NCBI GenBank assembly: GCA_944739405.2
Contig: OX123183.2
Span: forward strand, 95,370,729 to 95,434,728
Direction of reading: 5' to 3'
DNA from: Euclidia mi
Lineage: Eukaryota; Arthropoda; Insecta; Lepidoptera; Erebidae
DNA length: 64,000 nt
In this document: one piece after another, positions 31,405 through 43,164 of the stretch
How the letters are laid out: the number at the start of each line of letters is the position of its first letter
How positions within the stretch are numbered: the first letter of the stretch is position 1
Translations under genes and position numbers: made by a program
Notes under the pieces: generated by a model
Databases searched by the model: none
What the model saw: the letters and a program-made list of their open reading frames with translations, nothing else
What the model was told of the DNA's origin: nothing

Positions 31405-32365
31405 TCAAAAGAAAATATAAAATCCCTTTAAGTCTCGAAAAAACTGCCGAATATGTTTTCCATCATCACCTTCATTGTTGTTCATCGCCCGAATGTTTTG
31501 GCTACCTTGAGACATTGATGACATTCTAGTATTATTTTTATTATAAGACTTACCTCTTAATCCACGTCCTGAATGATGTCCTCGAAAGGGTCGAGCCAAA
31601 CCTCGCATAGCTCTGCGCTGGCGTGGGTAACCTGCGCCTCCACAGTGGTGGTGGTGATAGTTGCTATTTTGAAAATAATTACCTCTACGCGCCTCAGGAA
31701 AACCTCTCTGCTTACCCCTGTAAATAATAAAATTAGATCAGCGCATTGCTAAAATATCAGAAGTGCTCACGGTCGAAGACTTCTCCTCGTCAACCCCAGC
31801 CTGTTTAGCGTCAGTTAATGAGTCAAAATTTTTGGCAGTTATAATTGTACTTAATCTACGATTCCGCAGGCCATTTGCGAAACACTTAATAGCGAACTTT
31901 TCATTGACTTTCCTTAATATATTGTAAGACTCAGAACATCCCTCGGACTGCGAAATCGTTAGATCGTCAAACAAATTTGATATTTCTTGGCCGAAATCTG
32001 ATATAGATTTATCATTTTGTCTAACAGAATGAAGTTTATTCTTGGAAGTTTAGTCTTTGGCCTAAAAAATTTTTTAGGCGTAATGAAACTTCGATATTTT
32101 AGAATCGGTTAATACACAGCTTTTACACAAAGTAGAAATCTCAGAATACAAGTTATTGAACTTAATACAATACTTATCAATATTTTCAATCTCTGATAAT
32201 TCCTTAAACTTCTTTACCCTAGATATTTCTTCTAAATAATGCTTATATTGCTCGTACAAAATATTAGCTTCGTTCAGCTTCGTACTACATACACAACAAT
32301 TTTATTAAATAGGTTCTTACTTTCAATAATTCATTAAACAATTTAATAATAAAATCTGCCATTAA
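31405..32365 (-). pseudogene. Old gypsy Gag relic
   Basis: Broken open stretches: a possible start MADFIIKLFNELL (32363), 32259-32074 (YEQYKHYLEEISRVKKFKEL, helical), about 32055-31738 (SVRQNDKSISDFGQEISNLF, FAIKCFANGLRNR) and an Arg/Gly-rich RNA-binding-like tail (RGLARPFRGHHSGRGLRGK, 31608-31405). No CCHC knuckle; the RG-rich tail may replace it. Confidence 0.6.
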
Positions 32366-32429
32366 AACTTTATAGCTACACTATAAATCAATTTATTAAT
32401 AACATATGATTCATAATAATTCCCAGTTA

Positions 32430-32530
32430 ATAATCCCCGGGTCCCCGCTTAGCTTCACCGTGGGTGTACCTCAAACCCACGGTTACTGAGCCCCCCCCAC
32501 CACGACAGTGTGGAGATCCAACTTGACTTA
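32430..32530 (-). repeat. Fragment shared with the GC-rich retroelement
   Basis: CCCGCTTAGCTTCACCGTGGG, ACCCACGGTTACTGAGCCCC and CCACCACGACA also occur at 48520-48600. Confidence 0.6.
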
Positions 32531-32667
32531 CCTACCCTGAGGTGTCTAAGATAAACTTAATAAAATTCAGCTAACAATTAAACTGTATTTACCGTTTTAT
32601 GAAATTTTTATCATTTGACTCATGATGTCATCTACTACTAAAGTCAGTTACTGCTTACAAAAGAATG

Positions 32668-32732
32668 AAGCATTCATCTGATTAATGGATCTTAATACGG
32701 CTATTAAGATCCATTAATCAGAAGAATGCTTC
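32668..32732. repeat. Hairpin, 31-bp arms
   Basis: 32668-32698 and 32702-32732 are reverse complements with one mismatch and a 3-nt loop. Confidence 0.9.
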
Positions 32733-32739
32733 ATTATTT

Positions 32740-34370
32740 TCCAAACCTTTGTAATTTGTATTAATTTGAACTTCTTCAGCCACTGAAATTGATAACACTT
32801 TGTAACATACATTTTCAAATAATTAACATACCCTTTCCCATCTTCAAATCAAATCTAACTTATTGATGATTCTCTGCAATTATAATTAACATTTAACATT
32901 CAAAGTATTACGTACTCACCTACTTCTAATCGTTATTGTACTGTTGAATATACCAAGTGAGAACAATGATATCTCGGTTCTTAGTTTAACCCTGAACTTA
33001 GCAAAAGTACCCGATACCCGAAATAACTTTGAGCACTTTTACATTTTACTTCGGGCGGCACCCGCTACGACGCCAAAAACTTTTGATTTAATCAAACTTG
33101 TACCGAATGTTTCATTTGTTAAAAGTTAACTGTGTGGTAAACTGAAAGGAATGTAGCATTCCTTGCCGAAATTTGTTCTTAGTTCTATCTATACTATGTA
33201 TAGGTACTATTGTAGAAACTGTAGTGTAGGTATTTATTGCGTATTTCTTTATAAAACCAGTAGCTGTAGCTTAATGGAGCCACGCAGGGTGTCGGGATTA
33301 AAACCATACAAGTAAATTCTTGACTTTTACTTGCCTCGTATCTTGGTGTATCCGTGAAACAGCAAGTCCCAACTACCGTGAAGATTTTGGCACGATCGCA
33401 AAATTTACTGGTCCGACTTTAAAATATAGTTATTTCCTTGGGAGATCAAATTTAATACTGATCACTCAGTAGAAAACTTTATATTTTTCCAACTCTTAGT
33501 AAGATTCGTAAAAGGATCAGGTGAAGGTCTTTAATTTAAATAATAAATGCTAAGACAATAATAAAGAGCATCTATTTTGTAACACCCATTTACGTTAGTC
33601 TGATTGTCGATTACACTTACAGATTATTTTTTTTTGCAGAAAATTATACTCTTTATATATAAATTTTAGGCTCCGTTCAAGCGTTATCGAGGTGCACGTG
33701 TAAGATAATATTAAGAATACCTAATCATACAATGCTTTACTTAAATATACTTAAATGATAATAATACTTTACTTAAAGATAATACCGCGTTAACCACATC
33801 AACGAGTTATAACTTATCAACCAGAAAAATGGAACACGAAGTGCCCTCACAAAATACATTGACACATATTTACGTCTTTGCCACATATGTTTTACACTAG
33901 CTGAGCTCACGGTAATACCTGCGTTATTAGGTCTATTGAAGCACATCGGTGGCCTATAGCGTGACGTTATATAATGTATAGCCATTTCTTAGACTAGCAC
34001 GATCAACCAAACAAACAAACAATCTCTACAGCTATATTTTATTAGTATAGATTTGTAATGAATCTAAAACAGAGGCAAAGAGCATGCAAGAGGTGACGCG
34101 CAGTAAACTTTGACAAGAATAGCTGTTGCTACGTTTCTTAAAATAGATCATAAGGGGAAGCACTAAGGGCGAGACACTGACAAACTACGCATTTGTAAAA
34201 TCCATCGCTGTCCTGAAAATTAATATTGAAAGTACATAAAATCAACGCTTCGTAGATCTCTGAGTCCTTCTCCAAAACTTGATCAATTTAACTACTATTT
34301 TCATTAAAAAGCAAAGACAGGCTTTGACCGTGTTCCTATGTTTTCCTTTTTTTAACACGCTTTTATTAAG
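32740..34370. other. No gene; one Helitron 5'-end fragment
   Basis: About 33955-34050 (GACGTTATATAATGTATAGCC, CCAAACAAACAAACAATCTC, TTTTATTAGTATAGAT) is a lepidopteran Helitron 5' end in minus orientation. Nothing else was recognised. Confidence 0.45.
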
Positions 34371-34376
34371 TGAACA

Positions 34377-34735
34377 TGTATGTAACTATATAATGGAATC
34401 CAAGCTAACTAATTTAACTATCTTCCAAGGGTCGTAGCGTAATAACAATTGGCAGATGTATGTAGTTCTGATGACAATACAATAATATGATACTGTCGAA
34501 CTGATCTGATGATGGAGCCGGAAGATACGAACTGGAACTCGACATGTATGTATTTAACTATGTAATGGAATCTAATGTAACTAATTTAACCATCTTCCAA
34601 GGGTTGTATCATAATGAAAACTGGCAGCTGTATGTAGTTCTGATGACAATTCAATAATATAGTGCCTTCGAACTGATCTGATGATGGAGCCGAAAGATAT
34701 GAACTGGAACTTCATGAAAGTCGTATTATAGCTGT
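34377..34735 (+). repeat. Tandem duplication of a ~180-bp unit
   Basis: Unit 1 (about 34377-34541) and unit 2 (about 34556-34712) share AACTATATAATGGAATC, ATCTTCCAAGGGT, CTGTATGTAGTTCTGATGAC and GATGATGGAGCCG.AAGATA. A third, partial motif (TGATGACGAAGCCGCAAGATAGG) follows at 34798-34820, so the array once had more units. Confidence 0.75.
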
Positions 34736-34945
34736 TTTGGATTTCATAGAAAAGTCTTGTAATGAACTTTACTCGAACCACGATTAGGTTTCAAGGTCTG
34801 ATGACGAAGCCGCAAGATAGGCTCTGGCGTTCCACGATGGAATATCGTATCATAGTCGTGTTTGCACTCGTGAGAAAGGGCACGTAATGGACTTTGAACA
34901 CGATTAGGTTTCAAGGTTATGACTGTACTGTACTGTACTGTGTAT

Positions 34946-35115
34946 TTAGGGTCCCGTAGTTTTGCGGCTGGACAGGCGTATGTGGCCCTAAGTAGAGTAA
35001 ACTTATTTGTCTCCAGATTGAAGAGCTTGATTGTTCTAAGCGGACAGATAAAACACTATGCAATACAGACGCACTGGCGGAGATGCAGAGGATGCGGGCT
35101 CATTCGCCTACTTAA
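34946..35115 (+). pseudogene. Helitron helicase C-terminus relic
   Basis: It encodes SRSFAAGQAYVALSRVN, the conserved end of Pif1-type Helitron helicases (motif VI, GQAYVALSRV). After a frame change near 35030 it gives KTLCNTDALAEMQRMRAHS followed by PT and stop TAA (35113-35115), the usual protein terminus. The rest of the helicase and the Rep domain are absent. Confidence 0.7.
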
Positions 35116-35351
35116 GATAAATGTATAAATGTTAAAAATATTTCGCTTTCAAACACCAAAAAGTATAAAATAAATTAATAGTTTAAAAAACACTAGGAAA
35201 ACACGCTTTTATAAATGCACGTAAAAAATAATAATTATGGATCGTTCATTTTCTCTCTATTTCTGGGCTGAAGTGTAAACTATGTGCTTTTAATTATAAT
35301 GTTTGATTGTAAAAGCGTGGGACACAGGAACAGGCGTTCTTTTTTATTTGA

Positions 35352-35411
35352 AAAAACATTATTTTGACATTACCCAGGGACCTCCCTGGGTAATGACAAA
35401 ATAATGTTTTT
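35352..35411. repeat. Hairpin, about 28-bp arms
   Basis: AAAAACATTATTTTG..CATTACCCAGGGA pairs with TCCCTGGGTAATG..CAAAATAATGTTTTT, almost loop-free, with one small bulge. Confidence 0.88.
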
Positions 35412-35421
35412 AATGGTAATC

Positions 35422-35483
35422 CCATTTTCCATACAATCGTAGTCCCGTTACCTAACAGGAAACTACGATTGTATGGAAAATGG
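35422..35483. repeat. Perfect hairpin, 22-bp arms
   Basis: 35422-35443 and 35462-35483 are exact reverse complements with an 18-nt loop, only 10 bases from the preceding hairpin. Confidence 0.9.
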
Positions 35484-35975
35484 CCGCTGTTTTCTCTTAA
35501 ATTTCAAATCAGTATAGGCAATAATGTAAAATATCTAATTATTGTATTATTAGAATATGTCAGCAGTCCAATTAGTTCCTCATTAGCTATTGGCCACAGA
35601 TTAGCATACGTCATAGCATGTAAATTATTTATGCAGCGCTATTTAGGATAAAGCCAATTTACATTGCCATATTTTTTTTTTTTTGGGAAAATAAACAGTT
35701 ACACATTAGGTATTACAGAATAATGAACAAATGTAACAGTATATGGACAAATATGTAACGAACAGCATTTTCCACAAAATATATATAAGTACAAAATATT
35801 TAGAACAATTACATCGAACGATAGCTACTAATACAAATATATTTTACAGCAAACCCTAAACTAAAAGACAAAAAGCATGCAAACAAGAGCATAACAATAA
35901 AATGTTTTATTTTATTTATTTTTATGACGATATTAGTAGGTATTAGACCTCAGTTACCTCCACATGCCATGACTA

Positions 35976-36251
35976 TTACAGATTTAAATCACTAATGAAC
36001 TTATGAACTGTAGTACGAAATTGACTAGGAGATAGTGAGAATATATCAATATCACAGAAAAACTTATTGTAATTATCAGTAATTCGCCGAAGAGGTGCTC
36101 GCATGCCTGCGTTAGTGTGACAAGACATTATAGCAAAAACATGACACGCACGGGCACCACGGCTCATCGTCGTTCTTGGTACAATATAACTTATTCTATT
36201 ACTAATTTCCATACAGTCATACATATTGTTACATAAATCGAACAAGAACAT
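35976..36251 (-). pseudogene. LINE ORF2 C-terminus
   Basis: It encodes MFLFDLCNNMYDCMEISNRI, SRGARACHVF and SPSQFRTTVHKFISDL, a normal C-terminus ending in TAA. It is out of frame with the RT segment because of an indel near 36275. Confidence 0.75.
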
Positions 36252-36277
36252 TGTTTCCAGGAAAATCCTTCTAGGCT

Positions 36278-37252
36278 TTATTTATACTTTTCCAGAAGAT
36301 CAGGGTACTGTAAGGAATTACTGCGAAAACAGCGATAATGCATAGCTTTCAGGAACTTACTTTGGACTTTTTCAATGTCATCAGAGTATCTTATATAAAA
36401 TGGATTCCACACCGATACCGCATACTCTAACTGCAACCTGATCAACGTCCTATATAAGTGCAGATATGTCGAAGGACGTATAAAATCTTTTGTAGATCGC
36501 ATCACAAAGCCGTACATTTTGTAAGCATTACTAACTATTTTATTTATATGAGCATCAAGGTGAAGTTTATCATCGAGAAGTATTCCCAAATCACGAACCA
36601 CAGACACTCGGGATAAAACAGTATTATCTAAGGAATAAGGGTGTCTAATGACATTTTTGTTCTTAGTAAAACTAATACAGGAGCACTTAGATATGCTTAG
36701 TTGTAGCTTATTTTTACTGCAATACGCTGTGAAACGATTCAAATCTTCTTGTAATAGATAACAATCCCGATAGGTCTTAATTTGTCGGAAAATTTTTAAA
36801 TCGTCAGCGTAGAGCAGGATTTTGCAATTTTTAAAACAAGAATTGATGTCATTAATAAACATTGTGAACAAAAGTGGTCCTAAAATTGAACCCTGTGGGA
36901 CTCCGGAGCTTGCATAAATTTTATTAGATTGAAATCCCTTGACCACTACTCTCTGAGTGCGATTACAAACATATGAAGAGAACCAGCGCAAGAGGTCACT
37001 GCGAATACTATTATATGAGATTTTGTTCAAAAGAAGGACATGATCAACCTTGTCGAATGCTTTTCGAAAATCCGTATATATTGCGTCCACTTGCATACGA
37101 GCATCCATACTGTTAAATAGGTAATCAACAAAAGTAACTAAATTGCTTGCGGTTGATCTTCTCTTAACGAAATCATGTTGTTGTTGTATTAAATTATTGT
37201 GTATAACAGGATATATATTATTATGAACTAATCTTTCAAAAAGCTTCGACAA
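36278..37252 (-). CDS. LINE reverse transcriptase domain
   Basis: 324 aa, beginning SKLFERLVHNNIYPVIHNNL. It has the RT motifs YTDFRKAFDKVDH (first Asp), SSGVPQGSILGPLLFTMFIN and the active site ILLYADDLKIF, then LQLSISKCSCISF and the thumb LGILLDDKLHLDAHIN. All catalytic residues are present. It is separated from the preceding segment only by a one-base frame change in the ENYRPI...LSALSKLFE stretch. Confidence 0.88.
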   Translation of the reverse strand: MSKLFERLVHNNIYPVIHNNLIQQQHDFVKRRSTASNLVTFVDYLFNSMDARMQVDAIYTDFRKAFDKVDHVLLLNKISYNSIRSDLLRWFSSYVCNRTQRVVVKGFQSNKIYASSGVPQGSILGPLLFTMFINDINSCFKNCKILLYADDLKIFRQIKTYRDCYLLQEDLNRFTAYCSKNKLQLSISKCSCISFTKNKNVIRHPYSLDNTVLSRVSVVRDLGILLDDKLHLDAHINKIVSNAYKMYGFVMRSTKDFIRPSTYLHLYRTLIRLQLEYAVSVWNPFYIRYSDDIEKVQSKFLKAMHYRCFRSNSLQYPDLLEKYK

Positions 37253-37925
37253 GGCTGACAGAATAGAAAATAGGGCGATAATTCTCTATATCTTGTTTAG
37301 GGCCCGATTTATAAACTGGTGTTATGTTCGCACATGTCCAGACCTCAGGGAAAACTCCCTGTTTCATGGATTTATTAAATAACATTTGTATAGGCGTACA
37401 AAGCTCATCGGCAGTATTTTTTAAAAACAACGCTGTTATGCCATCTGGTCCTGATCCTTTGGAGGGATCCAAAGATTTGAGTTCCTTCAACACTTCCTCA
37501 ACTCTGAATTCAATGGTACTATAAATACAGCAATTCGCAGAGCAATTATCATTACATATCGGCACATCGCTAAAAGATGAAAGTTCATAAACGGATTTAA
37601 AAAAATCAGAAAAGTAATTACATATTTCTTCAGGGTCATTAGTACATTGATTTTTATACGTCATATTAGCAGGGATTCCAGATGAGGCTTGTCGACTAGA
37701 TATAAAATGCCAAAAAGGTATCACATTATTACAATTTATGCTATCCTCCACAGACCTAATATAATTATTATATGAAGCTTTACATTCTACGTGGAAACGG
37801 TGTCTGTACAGCGAGAACTGTTCATAATCAGACACATTGCGATACATCTTCCACGTTAGCCAGGATTTAGCTTTGTTTTTATATATCCTAATTAGCGAAG
37901 GTGAGAACCAACAAGAAAATTTCAA
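37236..37925 (-). CDS. LINE ORF2, region before and including RT fingers
   Basis: 229 aa. WFSPSLIRIYKNKAKSW and FWHFISSRQA belong to the linker; LKSLDPSKGSGPDGITALFLKN, WTCANITPVYKSGPKQD and ENYRPI are RT motifs 0-1. The frame then fails and RT continues in 36278-37252. Confidence 0.85.
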   Translation of the reverse strand: MKFSCWFSPSLIRIYKNKAKSWLTWKMYRNVSDYEQFSLYRHRFHVECKASYNNYIRSVEDSINCNNVIPFWHFISSRQASSGIPANMTYKNQCTNDPEEICNYFSDFFKSVYELSSFSDVPICNDNCSANCCIYSTIEFRVEEVLKELKSLDPSKGSGPDGITALFLKNTADELCTPIQMLFNKSMKQGVFPEVWTCANITPVYKSGPKQDIENYRPIFYSVSLVEAF

Positions 37926-38009
37926 AGAGCGAGTACTTAATAATGGAACATGTGATCTTATGATTCTAAAAATAATATTATAAAATATTGATTGCCCTTC
38001 ACAAAATTC

Positions 38010-39860
38010 TTAATTATGAAAAATATAAAAAGCAATAATTTGAATATAGGAAACAATATATAAGAGCCCAAAAAGCAAGCATACACCGTATATTCACCGT
38101 ATCGGTGTTTTCCCGAAAAGTGCTTACTCAGTCCATGATATAGAAGCTCTGATATCATTTATTTTACAAAATAATGAAGAAAGAAGGTTCTATATCCTAA
38201 TACCATTATAAACACGGAAGTTTGAGAGGATGGATGGATATTAATGGAAGTTAGTTACTTTTATACGCAAAAATTACTGAATAGATTATGATGAAACTTT
38301 GAAGTATAGTACCTATATCTAGTAAAACAATACACACCAGAAAAGCATGCTACCTTTTGTCACGATAACCGGACACAGGGTAAAGCCGCATGCAAGAGCT
38401 TAGCAAAAGCACAAATAAATAGTTTGTTACAAGTACAAGACAAGTTTGGTAAACTCTAACATTCATTTTGCTCATAGCTAAAAATTAAATAACAAAACTG
38501 AATATTTTAGAATATATTTGTTGACAAGTGTAATCCGAATCAACGCAGATAACCACAACATGTGATTCTTGCTTTGTTATCAAAAGGGACGTAGACAAAA
38601 CATTAATTAGGCGATTAAAACAACGTTTCCAAATACGCAAACATAGGGAATGTTTACGAGCAAAACAAAATGCCAGTATAAAGCTAATCCGTTTGGATAA
38701 GTTTACTTGCTTCACGAGGCTTCTTACTTATTTCACTTAATGCTTCTTAGCAGGTCACTCAACCGTGTAAGCGGCAACTTTAGACTCGGTAGAACACTGT
38801 ACGGCTCCACTCGAGACTAATATTTTTCAATATAGGTGTGTAGAAGGATTTGAGTTTCGATAGGAAACTTTTCGCATAATCCGGCACACAGTTATTACAT
38901 TTTGGTACGGATAAGTTGGTGTAGAAAGTTTGTAGTATAAAGGTACATAGTATTATACTTGTTTATTTAAAATTCTAGTCGAATAGTGATGATTTGCTTC
39001 GTATAATTGTGAACTATAATTATCATCTTTCTTGCGTTACTCTGGTTGCATCCGACCGTATAAGCGGAGGACTACACCTTTTTAATATTTTAGGAATCTT
39101 GGTCTAACATAATTGCATTAAAAACTTCATTCACACACATGTAAAATATTCTATTTTTAATTTTCAATTTGGAAATAGGCCAGTGCCAGTGCATCTTTAC
39201 GATTTATGTTGTAACTGGAACTGACTACTAAGTACTATTCATAAAAAATAAGCAAAATAAATATAAGGCAAATTGATTTGTTTGTTACACAGATTCAAAT
39301 AATATTTTTCTATTTGTGACGGTATAATTTTTAACATTTTACAAGAAAGTTGTAAGTATCACATCCAGTTAAATGGACAGATGTAAGTGGAGTTAACCTT
39401 TTAGCAACTTGTTTATATTTGGCTAAAGAACTTAGCCAGAAGTGAACATCAACTGAAAACTGTTGAAATGACAAAGACGCTTCTTGGAAATGCAGTAAAG
39501 GAATTCGAGAACTTTCCTCGTTAAATTAAACAAGTAAGTGCACCGAGTGGTTATTTACCTTAGCCAATGTTTTCGGTAGTGTGTTAAAAAGTCATGGATA
39601 ATTATAAAAATAAGTACATACATATATATATTTATTTTGTGGTTATAACTTTTGCATTATGTGCATCATCTTCTTTCGTTTCATCTTCGCTCAGTCATAT
39701 GGCGGTGTAATATTTTTTGGAATTGTTAATAGTGATCGATTTTGATGAATAATAAATTGAAATCTGTAATTAGTGAAAATTTTATATCCCAAATATACTT
39801 TGTGTTGTCTCTATCTCTTTCAATGTGTAGGTATCCAAGGAGGTCACTAAAGAAAACCAT
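38010..39860. other. No recognisable gene or repeat
   Basis: AT-rich DNA with only short spurious open frames. At 39860-39910 there is an AGTCGACTGCTGGACGTTGGCCTCTCC motif, a fragment of a dispersed element also seen at 63490-63520. Confidence 0.5.
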
Positions 39861-40335
39861 CATCATACAGCCTTTAGTAGTCGACTGCTGGACGTTGGCC
39901 TCTCCTAATTTGAGTCACAATAACATTTTGCTGTATCTTTACAAAGATATTAATATTTTTTGCTTCGTGGTTACCAAATTATACAAAAATTTAATTGTCA
40001 ATGAAATTTCGCTGAATATTCTCAAATATGCACAATATATCATAAAAATGATCAAGTAATTTCGGTAAAATTATCAAAAATAAATCTGTAAAACAAGATT
40101 TTGATTTATGTATGTAAGCATTTATTTATTTACATAACAATTTATTTAGTTTTTTACATAATTATTGTTTATATTTATAAAGCAAATAAAATAAAAATAA
40201 AATAAAGCAGCACCAATAGGCGTCGCAGTATTCCTCCGCATTACTACAGTCTAATAATCCATACAGTCGTTCGACGAACGCGTCTACACGGGTCAATCGT
40301 GCGGGGGGCAGGAGGTGAGACGCGGGAAGAGCGGT

Positions 40336-40380
40336 ACATACCTAGTTACGTATGTCGCCTTAGTTCGTAACTAGGTACAT
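40336..40380. repeat. Hairpin, about 12-bp arms
   Basis: ACATACCTAGTTACG pairs with CGTAACTAGGTACAT around a TATGTCGCCTTAGTT loop, in a GC-richer patch (40255-40380) of unknown nature. Confidence 0.7.
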
Positions 40381-40984
40381 ATTTTTGGAGGCTGACTCGT
40401 CCTTGGTTTTTGTTCGTTACTTATTTATTTGCTTAAGAATATATATAAAGTGGTGCATACGACTTGTGATTTGAGAAATTACAATGATTTATGCTGCTTA
40501 AAGATTTAAATAAATGAGGGTTTAAAATACCTGCGATTTCTCCATTTTCCTTATACCAAAAATGAAAATTTCTTTAATTGTAATTATGTATATTATTTTG
40601 AAATGTATGTACCTATAACCACTTAAAATAATGTGCACGTACTCTCTAATCTACTAACTTTTTACAATATCTCATGTCTGGCCAAATTACAGCATAAAGT
40701 AGTAATAACTGTACGTAAACAACATGGCAGACGTAAGAAAATATGCGTTGTAAGGTAATATTCTATTCAAGTATGATTTTAATTTCATGCAATAAGTACT
40801 AATTTATGTAACTGTTTTATAATAATTATTTATCGTTAATTATTGTAATATAATAAATAAGTGATTTACAGTATTATATTAATGTAGCGTCGCAATTGTA
40901 ATCATTTTCTAAAATAAATAGACGGTGTTTGAATATGTAGGTATTTTTTACATGTGACAGCCCTAGCCTGCTTACCCTTGTCTA

Positions 40985-41115
40985 GACGTTGTCGTCTTTT
41001 TCTACGAGATCAAAGGCGTCAAAATACTGTATGTCTTTATACTGTGGCATTACTGTCATCTGGTAACGTGCCCAGAAGGCTGGCAGCATTGCCACGCTGA
41101 ATAGCAATGCTGATT
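40985..41115 (-). pseudogene. LINE C-terminal fragment
   Basis: The minus strand reads RISIAIQRGNAASLLGTLPD then DSNATV and a stop. It is the best-preserved example here of the peptide also found, degraded, at 60930 (INIAIQRGSAVSLLGTLSDD) and 5640. Confidence 0.65.
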
Positions 41116-41995
41116 CTTTAATATGCACTGAGTCGGGGTGTTAACGATAATTAATTTCGACCTTACAATATTATGTATTAGTTTCATAATTATATCAAAT
41201 TTTGATTATGTCAAGAGTCGATTATGAGATGTGTTACTTATGGAAACTAATTATTATGTTGTATTATTACACTAATTATTATGTATATATGTTGTTATAG
41301 AAAGTCATTTTATGGCAAATAAAAGTTATCACTATTGAGTTGTTAAGGCAAACGTTATTAGTATAAATGATAATAGTGCAAGTAAATATTATGATCGGGG
41401 ATGATTATGGCAAACAATATTAGTGCAAATGAATTTATGGAAAACGAGAGAATACCAATTAAATCAATATAGGTACGGTAACAACCACCCACTCGGTAAA
41501 ATCTCATCACTAAGCCGAAGTCTACTCGTTCTACACATCTTGCTAAGTCATACTTAGCAAAACAATACCTCGGAAACGATTTTTAGTAGATACATTTTAT
41601 AAGCCGCTATGTAAAGTATCCAAGGGTATGTCTATATAAATAACAAATTGGCGCGTGAAATGCATAGATTTTGTACCTAATTAAAAATTGTATGGTTATT
41701 TTCAGCCTATTTTTAACCTTCTTTGAAACAATAAATTTAACTAATTCTAATAAAAAATCTTTATAATTAAAGATTTTTTCAAATGAACAACGTCCTAATT
41801 GATTCAACGTTTTAAGTAACAACGTCCCATTGAACCCACAAATTGTTTCACAGACTTCGGCGAAAACCGTGCCTTTTTAACCTCAAACGCTTAAAACTTC
41901 AAGAATTTTCGTAAAAAAACGTCTTAATATTCCACAAGGTCTCTACTTTTTGTTGCTCTATATTGCATACAAATCGATTACTCTGTGAATATTAA
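41116..41995. other. No recognisable gene
   Basis: AT-rich; one small palindrome TTGCTAAGT-CAT-ACTTAGCAA at about 41540-41560. Confidence 0.5.
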
Positions 41996-42462
41996 TTAAC
42001 ACGTTAAACGCCATCAAAATTTTGATGTAGTTCCATTGAAGCCACGGGGGACACCGGTGTCCGGCATGAAGTTTTCTGTTCAGGCCATGGGGCTCACGCG
42101 TGACCGCGAGTAAGACTGAAGTTTGAACGGCTTTATTTTAACGGTGGTCACCGTTTAACAGATAATTTATATACGATGTGACCGGCATAGCCCTGGAAAA
42201 CATTATTTTCGCCTTGGTTCGTGAAAACGTGGGGTTGTGTATCGAAACTCCAAAGTTATTTGTGTGAATAGGTGAAGTAAGCTAGAGAAATTAAAAATGA
42301 AAGAAATATAATACAAATCAATGTTTTATTATATTTTTATCACGAATGCTGAAAATTACAATTATTCAAATAACTAAATTATCAATTAACTAAAATACCC
42401 TCATATAAAAAAAAATAGGAACTTCTGTAAGGAGATCAAAATCATACCTATATTCAATAAAA

Positions 42463-42669
42463 TCTTAATATATAAAATCCTTGCGTTACTGACTGACTGA
42501 CAGACACGCTACAGTCGAAACTATTGGACGCAGGAAGCTGAAATTTGCATGTATATTCCTTGGGGACCGTAGGGGTGCACTAAGAAGGGATTTTTCGAAA
42601 TTCCCACGGGATCGGCCAAAACGGGTAAATTTAAAAAAAATGCAGGCGTAGCTGCTGGCGTCCTCTAGT
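42463..42669 (+). mobile_element. Short non-autonomous Helitron, 207 bp
   Basis: TCTTAATATATAAAATCC at the start, ACTGACTGACTGACAGACACGC, and the end GGCGTCCTCTAGT. About 95 percent identical by eye to 47067-47275; diverged relatives are at 51830-51990, 56345-56516 and 8970-9160. Confidence 0.75.
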
Positions 42670-43164
42670 ATTAAATACAATTTAAAATCAATGTTTACTA
42701 TTTATTATTATTTATTAGAGATACTTTTTACGTATACACATTTATTTATTATTATTTATTAGAGATACTTTTTACGTATACCAAAAACACAGAACTAACC
42801 TATTCAAAAACCCTCATATGAAAAATAATAAAAATAAAAATGACACTTCTGAAAGTGAAATTATCAAAGAGGTTGGACGTTTAGACTAGAGAGAACATGC
42901 CCTATAAATTTCCTTATACCGAACGTGCAACATGTAATGTCAGTTGGTCTTAGTTGGTTAATCATAACGTCAAATTACGCGTCTCATTTAAAGAGGCATA
43001 TACTCTTTACATACTCATATCTTTGACTACATTCTCTAAATAGCCGTGCTGTGATCTGTCAACAGTGTAAAATTTGTTGGATGTTTGTGTTTACATTTTT
43101 AATAACTTTTTTGCATTTAAATAGTAAGTAAGCTTATAATAATTAAATAGTGTACTCATTAATT

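Larger units (their letters stand above)
21165..32365 (-). mobile_element. Old Ty3/gypsy element, nested insertions, decayed
   Basis: Minus order: gag (about 32363-31405), retropepsin (31375-31090), RT (30970-30495), RNase H (30378-29690), integrase zinc domain (28620-28410), integrase core (22130-21366) and C-terminal DLILIRNETGNKL (about 21195), where it is truncated. Three younger insertions split it: a mariner-like MITE (28887-29680), a full gypsy element (22139-28404, target duplication AGGA) and a SINE (21780-22022, 10-bp target duplication). Many stops and frameshifts show age. LTRs could not be identified. Confidence 0.75.
35670..38000 (-). mobile_element. 5'-truncated jockey-like LINE with poly(A)
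   Basis: A T-run at 35670-35684 is the poly(A) tail of a minus-strand LINE. The RT-containing ORF covers 37925-35976 in three frames and its reading extends upstream to about 37985 (NIIFRIIRSHVPLL). The APE endonuclease and ORF1 are absent, as expected of 5' truncation. Only two frame changes separate the segments, so it is younger than the RLE-LINE at 17 kb. Confidence 0.85.

Noticed and set aside
34377..34720. Possible CRISPR-like or regularly spaced array
   Set aside because: Only two to three long diverged units, no short repeats with unique spacers, and the DNA is eukaryotic.
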